From positions 24,493 through 88,492 of the forward strand of contig MPMJ01000008.1 of assembly GCA_002238425.1 (NCBI GenBank): a stretch of 64,000 nt of DNA, given 5' to 3'. Each line of letters starts with the position of its first letter. The first letter of the stretch is position 1. The position numbers and the translations under genes are program-made. Shown piece by piece: positions 26,207 through 34,863 of this stretch. The DNA comes from SAR202 cluster bacterium bin16. GTDB taxonomy: Bacteria > Chloroflexota > Dehalococcoidia > Lucifugimonadales > Australimonadaceae. The notes beneath the pieces are model-generated. The model was not told where the DNA came from, did not search any database, and was given only the letters and a program-made list of their open reading frames with translations.

Positions 26207-27151
26207 ATGCTCGACGACGCTCAACTCACCGAGATGGAACAGCAGGCGTGCGCACTCGTTCATGGAGCGGGCGCCATCCTTCTCCGCTACTTCGATCAGC
26301 CCCTGAACATCGACTACAAGTCCGCGAACAATCGCAATCCGGTCACCGACGCCGACCATGCTGCGGACGAGTACCTCCGCGCGGAGCTGTCGCGCCTCTT
26401 CCCCGAACACGCCATCGTCACCGAGGAGACCGAATCGGTGGACGACGAACCGAAGGAGATCACCTGGGTGGTCGACCCGCTGGACGGCACCACGAACTTC
26501 CTGCACGGCCTGCCGATGTTCGCCTGCATGGTGTGTGCGCTGGAGCGCGGCACGCCCGTGGCGGGCGCCATCTACATCCCACACATCGGCAGCGCGGATG
26601 GTCGCGTCATCCACACGCGGCGCGGGGGCGGCGCGTTCCAGGACGACGTGCCGCTCTCCATAGAGACGTCCGACCCGCCCCGGCGGATGGCGTCCGTCCC
26701 CGGCTACTTCCTCCGGATGTTCACGCCCCGCAAGAACATGCGCCGCCGCCTCGGAGACCTGCGGAACACGGGCAGCGCGGGCTACGAGATGGCGATGACG
26801 GCGCGCGGCGTGTTCGACTACACCGTCTTCAACGGCCCGTGGGTCTGGGACCTCGCGACGGGCATCCTCGCGGTGCAGGAGGCCGGAGGCACAGCGATGC
26901 TCCGCAACTCCCGCACGAAGGAGTGGGCCTCGTTCGAGACGTTCGCCACCTCGCCGGACACGACTCCGCGTCCGAGCGAGCTTCGCCGCTGGCGTGGCTC
27001 GCTGGTGTTGGGGAGGCGCGAGACGGTGGAGATCATCACGTCCGGCGTTTCTCTGAAGACGTACCCCATCCGCCAGCTGCGCCAGCGCGCTGCCCGGATG
27101 TTCGGCAAGGGCCCGGTGCCCGAGGCTGCGCCCGCCGCACCGCCGAGGTAG
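26207..27151 (+). CDS. Inositol monophosphatase family protein
   Basis: 314 residues; Mg-dependent phosphatase of inositol-1-phosphate, fructose-1,6-bisphosphate or similar. Metal motif 1 is WVVDPLDGTTNFLHG preceded by ITEE-type VTEETES, and motif 2 is VWDLATGILAVQEAGG. Upstream NPVTDADHAADEYLR is the family N-terminal motif. I place the start at ATG 26207 (MLDDAQLTEMEQQ); longer frames have no ribosome site. About 50 C-terminal residues past the fold are basic and Pro/Ala-rich, which is unusual. Confidence 0.87.
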   Translation: MLDDAQLTEMEQQACALVHGAGAILLRYFDQPLNIDYKSANNRNPVTDADHAADEYLRAELSRLFPEHAIVTEETESVDDEPKEITWVVDPLDGTTNFLHGLPMFACMVCALERGTPVAGAIYIPHIGSADGRVIHTRRGGGAFQDDVPLSIETSDPPRRMASVPGYFLRMFTPRKNMRRRLGDLRNTGSAGYEMAMTARGVFDYTVFNGPWVWDLATGILAVQEAGGTAMLRNSRTKEWASFETFATSPDTTPRPSELRRWRGSLVLGRRETVEIITSGVSLKTYPIRQLRQRAARMFGKGPVPEAAPAAPPR

Positions 27152-27193
27152 GCGCAGTAGCCAGTCTTGTTCGAATAACCGGGTAGCGTCCCT

Positions 27194-27967
27194 CTACAAC
27201 CACGGCCACGGCAGGTCGCGACGGGTGCGGGGCGACGGCAACACCGGCTCCGCAAGCACGCGTCGCATACGCTTCCGAAGCACGTGTAACTCCGCGCCAT
27301 CCAACAGGGCGGCGAGCGCTCGGGCGCACGCGCCATCTGCATCGAGGTCGCCGGCCACCCGCTCGATGTCGGCGAGCAGGGCAGGGGGAATGGGCTCGCC
27401 GGAGTAGTCCCATATCACCGTGCGCAGCTTGTGGTCCTCGTGGAACGTCAGCCCGTTGTCCACGGCCCACAGGTAGCCATCCGCTCCCAGGAAGCAGTGC
27501 CCGCCCTTGCGGTCCGCGTTGTTCGCCAGCAGGTCGAAGACCGCAAGGCGGAGCGCCTCCTCCGCGTGCTCGTCGCGCAGCGTGAAGAAGTTGGAGTCGG
27601 GGTCGTGCGGCACGAAGAGTTGGAGCGAGCCCTCGCCCGCTTCTCCCTCGCGCAAGACCGTGGGTGGTATCGTTCCCCAGCCGAGCGCCCTTGCGAACTC
27701 GTACGTTGCGCACTCGCGGCGGCTCAGCGTTCCAGTGGGGAAGTCCCAAAGGGGCCGCTCGCCCGCCTGTGGTTTGTAGACGCCGTAGCCCTCCTGATCG
27801 CCGGACGAGAGCTGGACGACGAACGTGTAGTTGGAGGCGTAGGGGTGGAGCCAGCCGTCGCCGATCTCCGCCTCGCAGACGAAGCGCTCGGCGTTGGGCG
27901 ACGACGGCGGCACGTCGTGCCGCCCCGCTGCTATCTCAGCGTGAGGGTAGTCGGCGTAGAGGGGCAT
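27194..27967 (-). CDS. SCO1664-family protein (PI3K/PI4K-like fold)
   Basis: 257 residues. Matches the actinobacterial SCO1664 family by YGVYKPQAGERPLWDFPTG, RREYATYE-like RRECATYEFARALGWG, DLLANNADRKGGHCFLG and WAVDNGLTFHEDHKLRTVIWDY. The DxxxNNxDRKxG and DNGLTFH pieces resemble the catalytic and metal loops of the phosphatidylinositol-kinase-like fold, so a kinase or AMPylase activity is possible. Biochemical role not known to me. It stands immediately downstream of a DUF3090 gene (3 nt gap) and prs. Confidence 0.82.
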   Translation of the reverse strand: MPLYADYPHAEIAAGRHDVPPSSPNAERFVCEAEIGDGWLHPYASNYTFVVQLSSGDQEGYGVYKPQAGERPLWDFPTGTLSRRECATYEFARALGWGTIPPTVLREGEAGEGSLQLFVPHDPDSNFFTLRDEHAEEALRLAVFDLLANNADRKGGHCFLGADGYLWAVDNGLTFHEDHKLRTVIWDYSGEPIPPALLADIERVAGDLDADGACARALAALLDGAELHVLRKRMRRVLAEPVLPSPRTRRDLPWPWL

Positions 27968-27970
27968 GGC

Positions 27971-28459
27971 TCAGTTGGCGCGCGGGCAGGCGTGGGTCTC
28001 GTCAGCCGGGGTCGCGCCGCCGCAGAGGGCGCAGCGCGGGCGTCCGGCGTCGCATACTTCGAACGCACGGTCGGCGAGCCAGTCGAGAGTGTCGTGCTCG
28101 ATCCACAGGGCGATGGCGTCGTCCTCCTCGTCGGAGCACTGCGCCAGCAGCATGTAGCGACCGGTCGAGCGGTCGTGGCCGAGCGAGAGGGCGAAGACCT
28201 TCTGGTCGTGGTCGGCGCGGGTGTCGGCGCTCGCCGCGGCGACAGGCTCGCCGGTCATGCGGACGGCGGTGCGGAGGAGCCGCTTGATGGTGGTGGCGAG
28301 TTCGTGCAGCTCCTCCTTCTCGAGCCAGAGGAGCGCGGAGCCGTGCTCTCCGGAGGCGCGCAGTCGGAAGAACCGGCGGCCCGGCTGGCCGACCGACTCC
28401 GGTTCGACGAAGGCGCAGACGCCCAGGTCGTACCGCGCGTATGCGCGGTCGTCAGGCAT
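27971..28459 (-). CDS. DUF3090 family protein
   Basis: 162 residues. LGVCAFVEPESVGQPGRRFFRLRA at the start (quoted in part as VGQPGRRFFRL) and LEKEELHELA are DUF3090 hallmarks. C-terminal CALCGGATPADETHACPRAN is a small zinc-ribbon-like tail with CxxC and a lone Cys. The partner gene is SCO1664-family. It shares an 8-nt ATGCCTGA overlap with the prs stop, so all three are translated as a unit. Function unknown. Confidence 0.82.
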   Translation of the reverse strand: MPDDRAYARYDLGVCAFVEPESVGQPGRRFFRLRASGEHGSALLWLEKEELHELATTIKRLLRTAVRMTGEPVAAASADTRADHDQKVFALSLGHDRSTGRYMLLAQCSDEEDDAIALWIEHDTLDWLADRAFEVCDAGRPRCALCGGATPADETHACPRAN

Positions 28460-29414
28460 GGGTCCGCTTCTGGAACATGGCGCCGACAGACGTTCCGGTG
28501 TGGATGCGGTAGATCGCCTCGCCCAGCAGCGGGGCGACGGAGACGATATTCATGCGGTCGCTCATCTTATCCGGGGGCATCGGTATCGTGTTCGTGCAGA
28601 CGTACTCCCGTATCGGACTGCCGGTCAGGCGCCCGGGCGCGCCGCCGGAGAGCACCGCGTGCGTGGACGATGCGTAGACCGCCTTCACGCCCGCGTTCTC
28701 CAGCGCCACCGCCGCGTTGACCATCGTGCCGCCCGTGTCCACCTCGTCGTCCATGAGGATGGCGGTCTTGCCCTCCACCTCCCCGATGATGTTGAGCAGT
28801 TCGCTCTGGTCGTTGTTCCCGGTGCGGCGCTTCTCGATGATGGCGAGCGGCGCGCCAAGCTCCTCGGCCATGTCGCGCGCCCGTTTCGATATCCCGATGT
28901 CCACGGCTACGACGACCGGGTCCTCGATCCCCATCGCGTTGAACTGGTCGACGATGATGGGCATCGCGGTCAGTTCGTCTACGGGGATGTTGAAGAAGCC
29001 CTGTATCTGCCCGGCGTGCAGGTCCATCGTCAGCACGCGGTCGGCTCCGGCGGTGGTCAGCAGGTCGGCGATGAGCCGTGCGGTGATGGGCACGCGGGGC
29101 TGGTCCTTCTTGTCGGTGCGGCCGTAGCCGTAGTAGGGGATGACGGCGGTGATGCGCCCGGCCGACGCCCGTTTGGCGGCGTCAATCATGATGAGCATCT
29201 CCACGACGTTGTCGTTGACCGGGACGGAGAACGACTGCACGAGGAAGACGTCGCGCTGGCGCACGTTCTCGTTGATACGCACGAAGGTGTTGTCGTTGCT
29301 GAACTTGAATGCCTCGAGTTCGCTGAGCGGCATCCCGAGGTAGTTGGCGATCTCGGTGGCGAGAGCGGGGTTGGAGTTGCCGCTGAATATCTTCAGCTCT
29401 TCGTACAGGGGCAT
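28452..29414 (-). CDS. prs: Ribose-phosphate pyrophosphokinase
   Basis: Makes PRPP from ribose-5-phosphate and ATP for purine, pyrimidine, histidine and NAD synthesis. LKIFSGNSNPALA N-terminus, PYYGYGRTDKKDQPRVPITARL catalytic flexible region (in part YGYGRTDKKDQPR), TMDLHAGQIQGFF, KRR in IIEKRRTG, and the PRPP loop MDDEVDTGGTM, with Glu where DDxxDTGGT is usual (DDEVDTGGT). I prefer ATG 29414 with GGAG 7 nt upstream; an in-frame ATG 21 nt earlier is possible. First gene of a prs-DUF3090-SCO1664 operon. Confidence 0.94.
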   Translation of the reverse strand: MPLYEELKIFSGNSNPALATEIANYLGMPLSELEAFKFSNDNTFVRINENVRQRDVFLVQSFSVPVNDNVVEMLIMIDAAKRASAGRITAVIPYYGYGRTDKKDQPRVPITARLIADLLTTAGADRVLTMDLHAGQIQGFFNIPVDELTAMPIIVDQFNAMGIEDPVVVAVDIGISKRARDMAEELGAPLAIIEKRRTGNNDQSELLNIIGEVEGKTAILMDDEVDTGGTMVNAAVALENAGVKAVYASSTHAVLSGGAPGRLTGSPIREYVCTNTIPMPPDKMSDRMNIVSVAPLLGEAIYRIHTGTSVGAMFQKRTHA

Positions 29415-29487
29415 CTCTTCACTCCGGGCGTACATGGTTCTTCAGGGCGTTCGTCTGGTGGATGTGGGCTGCACAGGGCGCCCGCTG

Positions 29488-29493
29488 ATTCTA
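29488..29493 (-). promoter_or_regulatory. Candidate -10 box (TAGAAT) for prs
   Basis: TAGAAT on the minus strand, about 74 nt before ATG 29414. The rest of 29436-29640 holds a CCCTCTCCC/GGGAGAG hairpin (about 29594-29612) and no gene. Confidence 0.35.
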
Positions 29494-29679
29494 CACAAAC
29501 CCAGACCCCGTTGGGGAACAGGACGGCGCGCCGGTTCCTCCCTTGAGGAGACTTTGCGTAGCCTTGCGGTGGGGCGCGGTGCAGGTGTTTGATCCCCTCT
29601 CCCAGGCGTGGGAGAGAGTCAGAGTGAGGGCTGTCGAACCACTGACAACCGCCCCTTTCGCGGTCGCGCCTCGACCGCG

Positions 29680-29939
29680 TACGCTGGTTGCATGACCGTC
29701 GTGCTCGCACAACCCATAGACCGCGTCTATAGCTCAGGGCTCCAGCCATCAACAGCGCCTATGGGTCCCGCGCAGATACTTGAATTCGATGGCCCCCTTG
29801 CCCCTTGGTCGCGGGAAGCAGGCCACGGCCTGGGAAACACCCGGTATCAAGGGGGCCATGTGGCCAGATTGACCGTCCGGTTCACTCGTGGGCGGTGATC
29901 AAGGGGGCCAGTTTCAGGGAGGCGTTGGCCCCCTTGATC
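29680..29939 (+). ncRNA. Structured intergenic element, copy B (homologue of 5431-5693)
   Basis: In order: TACGCTGG..CATG box (29680-29694); CCCATAGA-N5-TCTATAGC palindrome (29713-29733); CAGCGCCTATGGG (29753-29765); arm 1 TGGCCCCCTTG (29790-29800) then TCGCGGGAAGCAG; arm 2 ATCAAGGGGGCCA (29846-29858); CACTCGTGG (29883-29891); arm 3 GATCAAGGGGGCCA (29897-29910); arm 4 TTGGCCCCCTTGATC (29925-29939). Scaffold words match copy A; the arms keep TG..CTTG.TC but swap the core. The matching GCGGGAAGCAG is in a different reading frame in the two copies, which argues against coding. It lies just upstream of the nadK promoter, about 50 nt from its -10 box. Confidence 0.65.
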
Positions 29940-29991
29940 GCAATCGTCCGGCGCGGCCTCCGGCAGCGGCGCTCCGCTGGCGGTGAGCCCG

Positions 29992-29997
29992 TATAAT
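29992..29997 (+). promoter_or_regulatory. Candidate -10 box (TATAAT) for nadK
   Basis: TATAAT 17 nt before the GTG start of nadK, giving a very short leader that still contains GAGGT as ribosome site. Confidence 0.5.
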
Positions 29998-30014
29998 GAC
30001 CCACGAGGTAAGAC

Positions 30015-30902
30015 GTGCAGATAGACCCCGCCCAGGCAGCGATCCTCTATAACACCGTCTCCGACCGCGCCCGGCCGCTCGCCGAGGAACTGGCGGACGC
30101 GCTCGGGACGCATCATCCGCTGCTGTCCACCTCCGCCGGCGAGGCGGTGCTCGCGGAGATCGCGCCTGCGGCGCTCATCACGGTCGGCGGCGACGGCACC
30201 CTGCTCCGGGCGGCGCGCATGGCCGCCGAGGCCGACGTCCCGCTGCTCGGCGTGAACCTCGGACGCCTCGGCTTCCTCACCGAGATCGAGGCTGCCGACG
30301 CGCTGGAACTCGTGCCGCAGTACCTGGAGGGCGGGTTCACGTGGATAGACGAGCGCCGCATGGTGCAGGCCGTCACGCGGGCCTCGGGAGAGAACAGCGG
30401 TTGCGATGCTGTCCTGAACGACGTCGTCGTCGGCAGGGGGCGCATCGCCCACCTCGCCCGCATCGGCGTCGCCGTCAACGGCGTCGAACTCACCACGTAC
30501 CAGGCCGATGCGGTCATCGTCTCGACGGCGACCGGCAGCACCGCGTACGCGCTCGCGGCGGGCGGCCCGATACTCTACCCCGCGTCCGGCGACATGGTGA
30601 TCGTGCCCGTCGCGACCCACGGCGACCTCGACGCGCCGGTCGTCGTGCCGGAGGACAGTGCGGTGGAGCTGACCATTAAGAGCGACCACGACGCCATCAT
30701 GACGGCGGACGGGTTCGTCGACGTCCCGATGGGGAAGGGCGACACGGTGACGGTGTCGCGCAGCCCCTACCGCGCCCGGTTCCTGCGCGCAGGCTCCCCG
30801 GACCAGTTCTACGAGACGCTCGTGTACCGGCTGCGGCGCGGTGCGGAGCAGTCCGTGCACATCGCGCGGCGGCTGGCCGCGGACGAGGCCCGCCTTGGCT
30901 GA
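30015..30902 (+). CDS. nadK: NAD kinase
   Basis: Phosphorylates NAD to NADP. 295 residues. GGDGTLLRAAR catalytic motif, GVNLGRLGFLTE, ND in LNDVVVGRG, and the NAD-binding STATGSTAYALAAGGPI. GTG start with GAGGT 5 nt upstream; an ATG alternative is not available near. The stop overlaps the TTG start of the Nudix gene by 8 nt. Confidence 0.95.
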   Translation: MQIDPAQAAILYNTVSDRARPLAEELADALGTHHPLLSTSAGEAVLAEIAPAALITVGGDGTLLRAARMAAEADVPLLGVNLGRLGFLTEIEAADALELVPQYLEGGFTWIDERRMVQAVTRASGENSGCDAVLNDVVVGRGRIAHLARIGVAVNGVELTTYQADAVIVSTATGSTAYALAAGGPILYPASGDMVIVPVATHGDLDAPVVVPEDSAVELTIKSDHDAIMTADGFVDVPMGKGDTVTVSRSPYRARFLRAGSPDQFYETLVYRLRRGAEQSVHIARRLAADEARLG

Positions 30903-31434
30903 CGAGCCCGAGCGCACCGTCGCCATAGAGAGCGAACTGGTGGGACGGCGCGTCACGCTGCGCGTTGAGCGCGTCGTCCTGGAGGACGGCAAGGAGACGC
31001 TGCGCGATATCGTGCAGCACCCCAGCTCCGTCGTCATCGTTCCGCTGGAGGACGACGGCAACGTTGTCATGGTGCGCCAGTACCGGAAGGCCGCGGGCCG
31101 CGAACTGCTGGAGTTCCCTGCCGGCGTGATGGAGGACGACGCGTCGCCGCTCGACGCCGCGCGCCGCGAGTTGCGCGAGGAGACCGGGCTGGACGCAGCG
31201 GAACTGATCGAACTCGGCAACTTTTTCGCGGCACCGGGCTCCATGACGGAGCGGCTGCACTCGTTCCTCGCGACGGGCCTCTTCGCCAACCCGCTCGCGC
31301 CGGACGACGACGAGCGCATCACGCTGGAGCGCATGCCGTTCGCCGAGGCAGTGCGCCTAGCGCGCGCAGGCGAACTGAACGACGCGAAGACGCTCGCCTC
31401 GCTCCTGCTCGCCGCTCCTCACGTCAGCGGCTAG
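30895..31434 (+). CDS. Nudix hydrolase (ADP-ribose pyrophosphatase-like)
   Basis: 179 residues. Nudix box GVMEDDASPLDAARRELREETGLD (key residues G, E, REL, EETG) preceded by RQYRKAAGRELLEFPAG, the ADP-sugar pyrophosphatase pattern, and followed by a proline-gly APGSMTE loop. Start is TTG 30895 within TTGGCTGA overlapping the nadK stop, with GAGG 6 nt upstream. Pairing with nadK suggests NAD-metabolite housekeeping. Confidence 0.88.
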   Translation: MADEPERTVAIESELVGRRVTLRVERVVLEDGKETLRDIVQHPSSVVIVPLEDDGNVVMVRQYRKAAGRELLEFPAGVMEDDASPLDAARRELREETGLDAAELIELGNFFAAPGSMTERLHSFLATGLFANPLAPDDDERITLERMPFAEAVRLARAGELNDAKTLASLLLAAPHVSG

Positions 31435-31446
31435 GCGTACGCGGGA

Positions 31447-31540
31447 ACCCTCACCCACCGCGCAGGCGCGTCCGACCTCTCCCATGGGGAGAGGTGTTCC
31501 TCCCCTGTCTCAAGCGTGGGAGAGGGTCGGGGTGAGGGTT
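31447..31540. terminator. Nested hairpins after the Nudix gene
   Basis: Outer arms CCCTCACCC (from 31448) and GGGTGAGGG (to 31540) enclose a perfect ACCTCTCCC-AT-GGGGAGAGGT stem at about 31473-31494. Similar CCCTCACCC/CTCTCCC sequences occur near 2045 and 29595. Likely a terminator or a REP-type repeat. Confidence 0.5.
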
Positions 31541-31638
31541 GGCGCGGGGGCAGGGAACCTTCCAGGCTGAGCGCGCATAGTATCCAGTAGAGCGTGCTCG
31601 CAACACCGAATCCAGGAGCCGTATCTCCGGGAGCAGGC

Positions 31639-32190
31639 ATGACCGAGAACGAGGCCGTTCAGCTTTGCCAGCACGGCGACCGCGAGGCATTCCGCTACCT
31701 CGTGGAGCGGTACCAGGGCGTGGTCTTCGGCACGGCGTACAACATGACCGGCAACCGCGCCATCGCCGAGGAGCTGGCGCAGGAGGCGTTCCTCTCCGCG
31801 TGGAAGGGCATACGCACCTTCCGGCGGGGGCGTCCGTTCAAACCCTGGCTCATGCGGATCCTCGTGAATGAGGTGATGAACCAGCGGCGCAGGCGCTACG
31901 TCGTCACGACGCCCATCGAGGGCGGCGACTGGCCGGGCGATGCGGAAGACCCCGCGGCGTCGCTGGAGTCCGAGTTGGAGCGGCAGACGCTGCAGCAGGC
32001 GATAGCGGGGCTGAGCCCGGAGCACCGGCAGGTGGTGGTGCTCCGGTACTTCTCGGAGATGTCGGTGCAGGAAGTGGCGCGAGCGGCGGGATTGAATGAG
32101 GGCACGGTGAAGTCGCGCCTGCACCGGGCGCACCAGGCGTTGCGGCAGCGGTTGAGCGATGAGCAGGGCGTAGCAGGTGAGGAGCGATGA
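31639..32190 (+). CDS. ECF-type RNA polymerase sigma factor
   Basis: 183 residues with sigma-2 and sigma-4 regions only. Region 2: YLVERYQGVVFGTAYNMTGNRAIAEELAQEAFLSAWKG (in part AEELAQEAFLSAWKG). Region 4: LSPEHRQVVVLRYFSEMSVQEVARA then EGTVKSRLHRAHQALRQRL helix-turn-helix. ATG 31639 follows GGGAG. Its stop overlaps the next start as ATGA, so its product is coupled to the membrane-anchored vWA protein, the probable anti-sigma factor. Confidence 0.92.
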   Translation: MTENEAVQLCQHGDREAFRYLVERYQGVVFGTAYNMTGNRAIAEELAQEAFLSAWKGIRTFRRGRPFKPWLMRILVNEVMNQRRRRYVVTTPIEGGDWPGDAEDPAASLESELERQTLQQAIAGLSPEHRQVVVLRYFSEMSVQEVARAAGLNEGTVKSRLHRAHQALRQRLSDEQGVAGEER

Positions 32191-34354
32191 ACAGGAACAA
32201 CGACATGAACGACAGGGAGATCGAACGTCTGCTGGAGGAGCATTTCGCCTCCGGCCCGGCCAACATCCCTCCTTCACCTGACCTCTGGGGAGCGTTGGAG
32301 AGCCGCCTGGGCGAGCAGGACCCCAAGCCGCTCTGGGCGGTGCTGCGCGATGTCGGCACGCCGGTGGACGGCTTCCGCTTCGCGCCTGCTCTCGCCGCGA
32401 CGGCGGCGGTCGCGGTCGTCGCGGTGGCGGGTGGCTCGGTGTGGTTCGCGGTCGGCAGCAGCGGCGGTGGGGGGTTGCCTGCGGCTGTTGAGAGCGGGCT
32501 CGCGGATGTGGGCTCCGACCCCACGCCGACGCCGACGCCCGCGGTGATGATGGAGTCTGCGGGCCCTGAAGAATCGGATGGCGTACCTGGAGCCCCGGGT
32601 ATACCGGGCATTGCCGGTGTGGATGGCGAACAGTACCGCGCTGCGCCGACCCCGACAGTGGAGATCTTCTTGTCGAGATCTTCAGCGCCCACCGCCGTTC
32701 CGGCGCCACCTCCCACGCCGACGCCTGCGCCGCAAGCGGCACTGGAGGCTGCACCGGTGTTGCCGGAGCAGCGCTCGACTGACCAGCCGGGGGCCACCAC
32801 GTTCCAGGACTACGAGCGGCAGCTCCTCACCGAGGCGCGGGAGGACAACATCTCCACGTTCAGCCTCGACACTGACCGCACGTCGTTCCAGCTGGCGCTG
32901 AACTGGGCGCGGGCCGGCTACCTGGTGGACCCTGCGTCGGTGCGGGCGGAGGAGTGGGTGAACGCCTTCGACTACGGCTACGCCGCCCCCACGGCCAGCG
33001 ACCGCTTCGCCATCACGTCCGATCTCATCGCGCACCCGCTGGACAGCGGCAGGTACATGGCGCGCGTGGCGTTTAAGGCGCCGGAGGTGGTACAGGACGG
33101 CCCGCTCAACGTGACGTTGGTGCTCGACGCGTCCGGTTCGATGAACGAAGGGGACCGGGTGGCCATCGCACGCGAGGCGGCTGAGGCCATCCGGCGGAGC
33201 CTCGATGCGGACGACCGCATATCGGTGGTGCACTTCACCACCGACGTGCTCCACGAGTTCACGGTCAAGTACGCATCGCCGGACGACCGGGAGGTCATCG
33301 ACTCCATCGGCCGGCTCGCGCCGCACGACAGCACCAACGTGCAGGCGGGATTGGATCTCGGCGTGGAGTTGGCGGACACGATGCGGCGGGAGCGCCCCGA
33401 TGCGCTGGACTACGGCATCCTGATGTCCGACGGCGTGGCGGACGTCGGCGCCCCCGACCCCCTCGCCCTCCCCTGGTCGCCGTCTGCGCGCGGCGTGGCG
33501 AACGTCGACGCCACCGACCCGTTCGCCATCCTGGAGTCCACGTCGGCGCCGGACGGCGCGAACCCGCTGCGGCTCGTCACCGTGGGCGTCGGCATCGAGA
33601 ACTACAACGACCACCTGCTGGAGCAGCTGGCGCAGCACGGCAACGGCTGGTACCGCTACCTGTTCGACGTGGAGCAGGCGCGCGCCACGTTCCGCCGAGA
33701 CAACTGGCTGGGGGTCCCCCCCCCCGCGGGCCGTCAGCAGAGCGCCGGGTGGAGGGGGAGCGGGCGCGCGCCACGTGCCGCCGAGACAACTGGCTGGCGC
33801 TCGCCTCGCCGGTGGCCGATCAGACGCGCGCGCAGGTGACGTGGGACCCGGACGCGGTGGAGGCGTGGCGTATCGTCGGCTACGAGAACCGCGTGACGTC
33901 CGCCGAGTCGTTCACGCAGGACCGCAAAGAGTTCGCTGAGATCTACTCCGGCGCGGCCACGACCGTCTTCTACGAGTTGGAACTGCACGACGACTTCCGG
34001 CGTCATGGCGCCCTGGGGCAGGTGGAGCTGCGGTGGGTGGAGCCGGAGAGCGGCCGTGGCTGGAGCCAGAGCACGGATATCGCAGGCGGTGGACAGGTGA
34101 GACCCGCCTTGGTGGACCCGCTGCTGTCGTTCGGCGCGGTCGTGGCGTTGACGGCGGACAGGTACAACGCGCTGGGCGACGCCCGTGAGTCCTACGACTC
34201 CGGTCGTGACCTGTGGACATTGCTGGGCCTCGTGGACGGCCTGCACGGCGACCTGGGACACCTGGCGGCGTTCGAGGACTTCGCCTTCGTGATGGAAGCG
34301 CTGCTCAGGAGCGTTCCGTACGTTGAACCGGACAACTCAGGGTACAGCCGTTAG
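32187..34354 (+). CDS. Membrane-anchored YfbK-type vWA protein with anti-sigma-like N-terminus, frame broken at about 33720
   Basis: Residues 1-65 are cytosolic and charged with an anti-sigma-like position; about 66-90 form a membrane helix (ALAATAAVAVVAVAGGSVWF). A Pro/Ala/Thr linker follows. From about 210 there is the YfbK-type N-terminal region, then the vWA domain with the MIDAS LVLDASGSMNEGDR and SDGVANV. The last part (33764-34354) is the DUF3520-like tail. Two local duplications disturb it: 60 nt in frame (CGGCGTGGCG at 33431 and 33491) and 86 nt out of frame (GCGCGCGCCACGT at 33678 and 33764). The second splits the gene. Both look like assembly overlaps. Confidence 0.85.
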
Positions 34355-34367
34355 GCATACGGTGCGG

Positions 34368-34742
34368 CTAGAAGCGCTTGCGGGCGAAGATGCTGGCCGA
34401 GACGGTGGTCACGAGGGCAGCGACGATCCAGGCGAGGGTGGAGGCAGCGCTCACAGTGACGCTGGCGAGCATCCCCACCACGCCGCTGCTTCCGAGCGCA
34501 AGCTCGAACGGGGCGTCGGCTATCCAGTGCCCCACGAGGTTGCGGCGCGGGTCGACACGGTCATAATGCGCGAGGAGTCTTCCTCCATACTCCCGAACGT
34601 GCAGACCGTCCGGCCCGCGCCACTGCCGCGTAGCGCCGAACAGCCAGCCCATAGAGGTTTCCTCACAGCCGTCAGGGAGTTGCTCAATCGGGAACTCTGA
34701 ACCGTAGGAGTGTGCGCGCAGAATGGCTTCACCCTTTCTCAT
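34368..34742 (-). CDS. Small C-terminally membrane-anchored protein of unknown function
   Basis: 124 residues. First about 75 are soluble with conserved-looking MGWLFGATRQWRGPDGLHVRE and LLAHYDRVDPRRNLVGHWI; residues about 83-118 form one or two hydrophobic helices followed by ARKRF. Tail-anchored topology with a cytosolic positive end is likely. No family recognised. Convergent with the vWA gene (13 nt gap). Confidence 0.6.
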   Translation of the reverse strand: MRKGEAILRAHSYGSEFPIEQLPDGCEETSMGWLFGATRQWRGPDGLHVREYGGRLLAHYDRVDPRRNLVGHWIADAPFELALGSSGVVGMLASVTVSAASTLAWIVAALVTTVSASIFARKRF

Positions 34743-34863
34743 AACTCATCCACTTTCATTGTACGCTTTGCCCGGTCGGTCCGTATGGGAGCGAACAGCT
34801 AGCCGGACATTAACAACAGCCGGGGCGGGGGATGGGGTAGAGGCGGTCAGTAAAGAGAGCGCG

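Noticed and set aside
33431..33776. Diversity-generating-retroelement-like variable repeats in the vWA gene
   Set aside because: Changes are not restricted to template adenines, no reverse transcriptase or template repeat is present, and the same pattern hits housekeeping genes.
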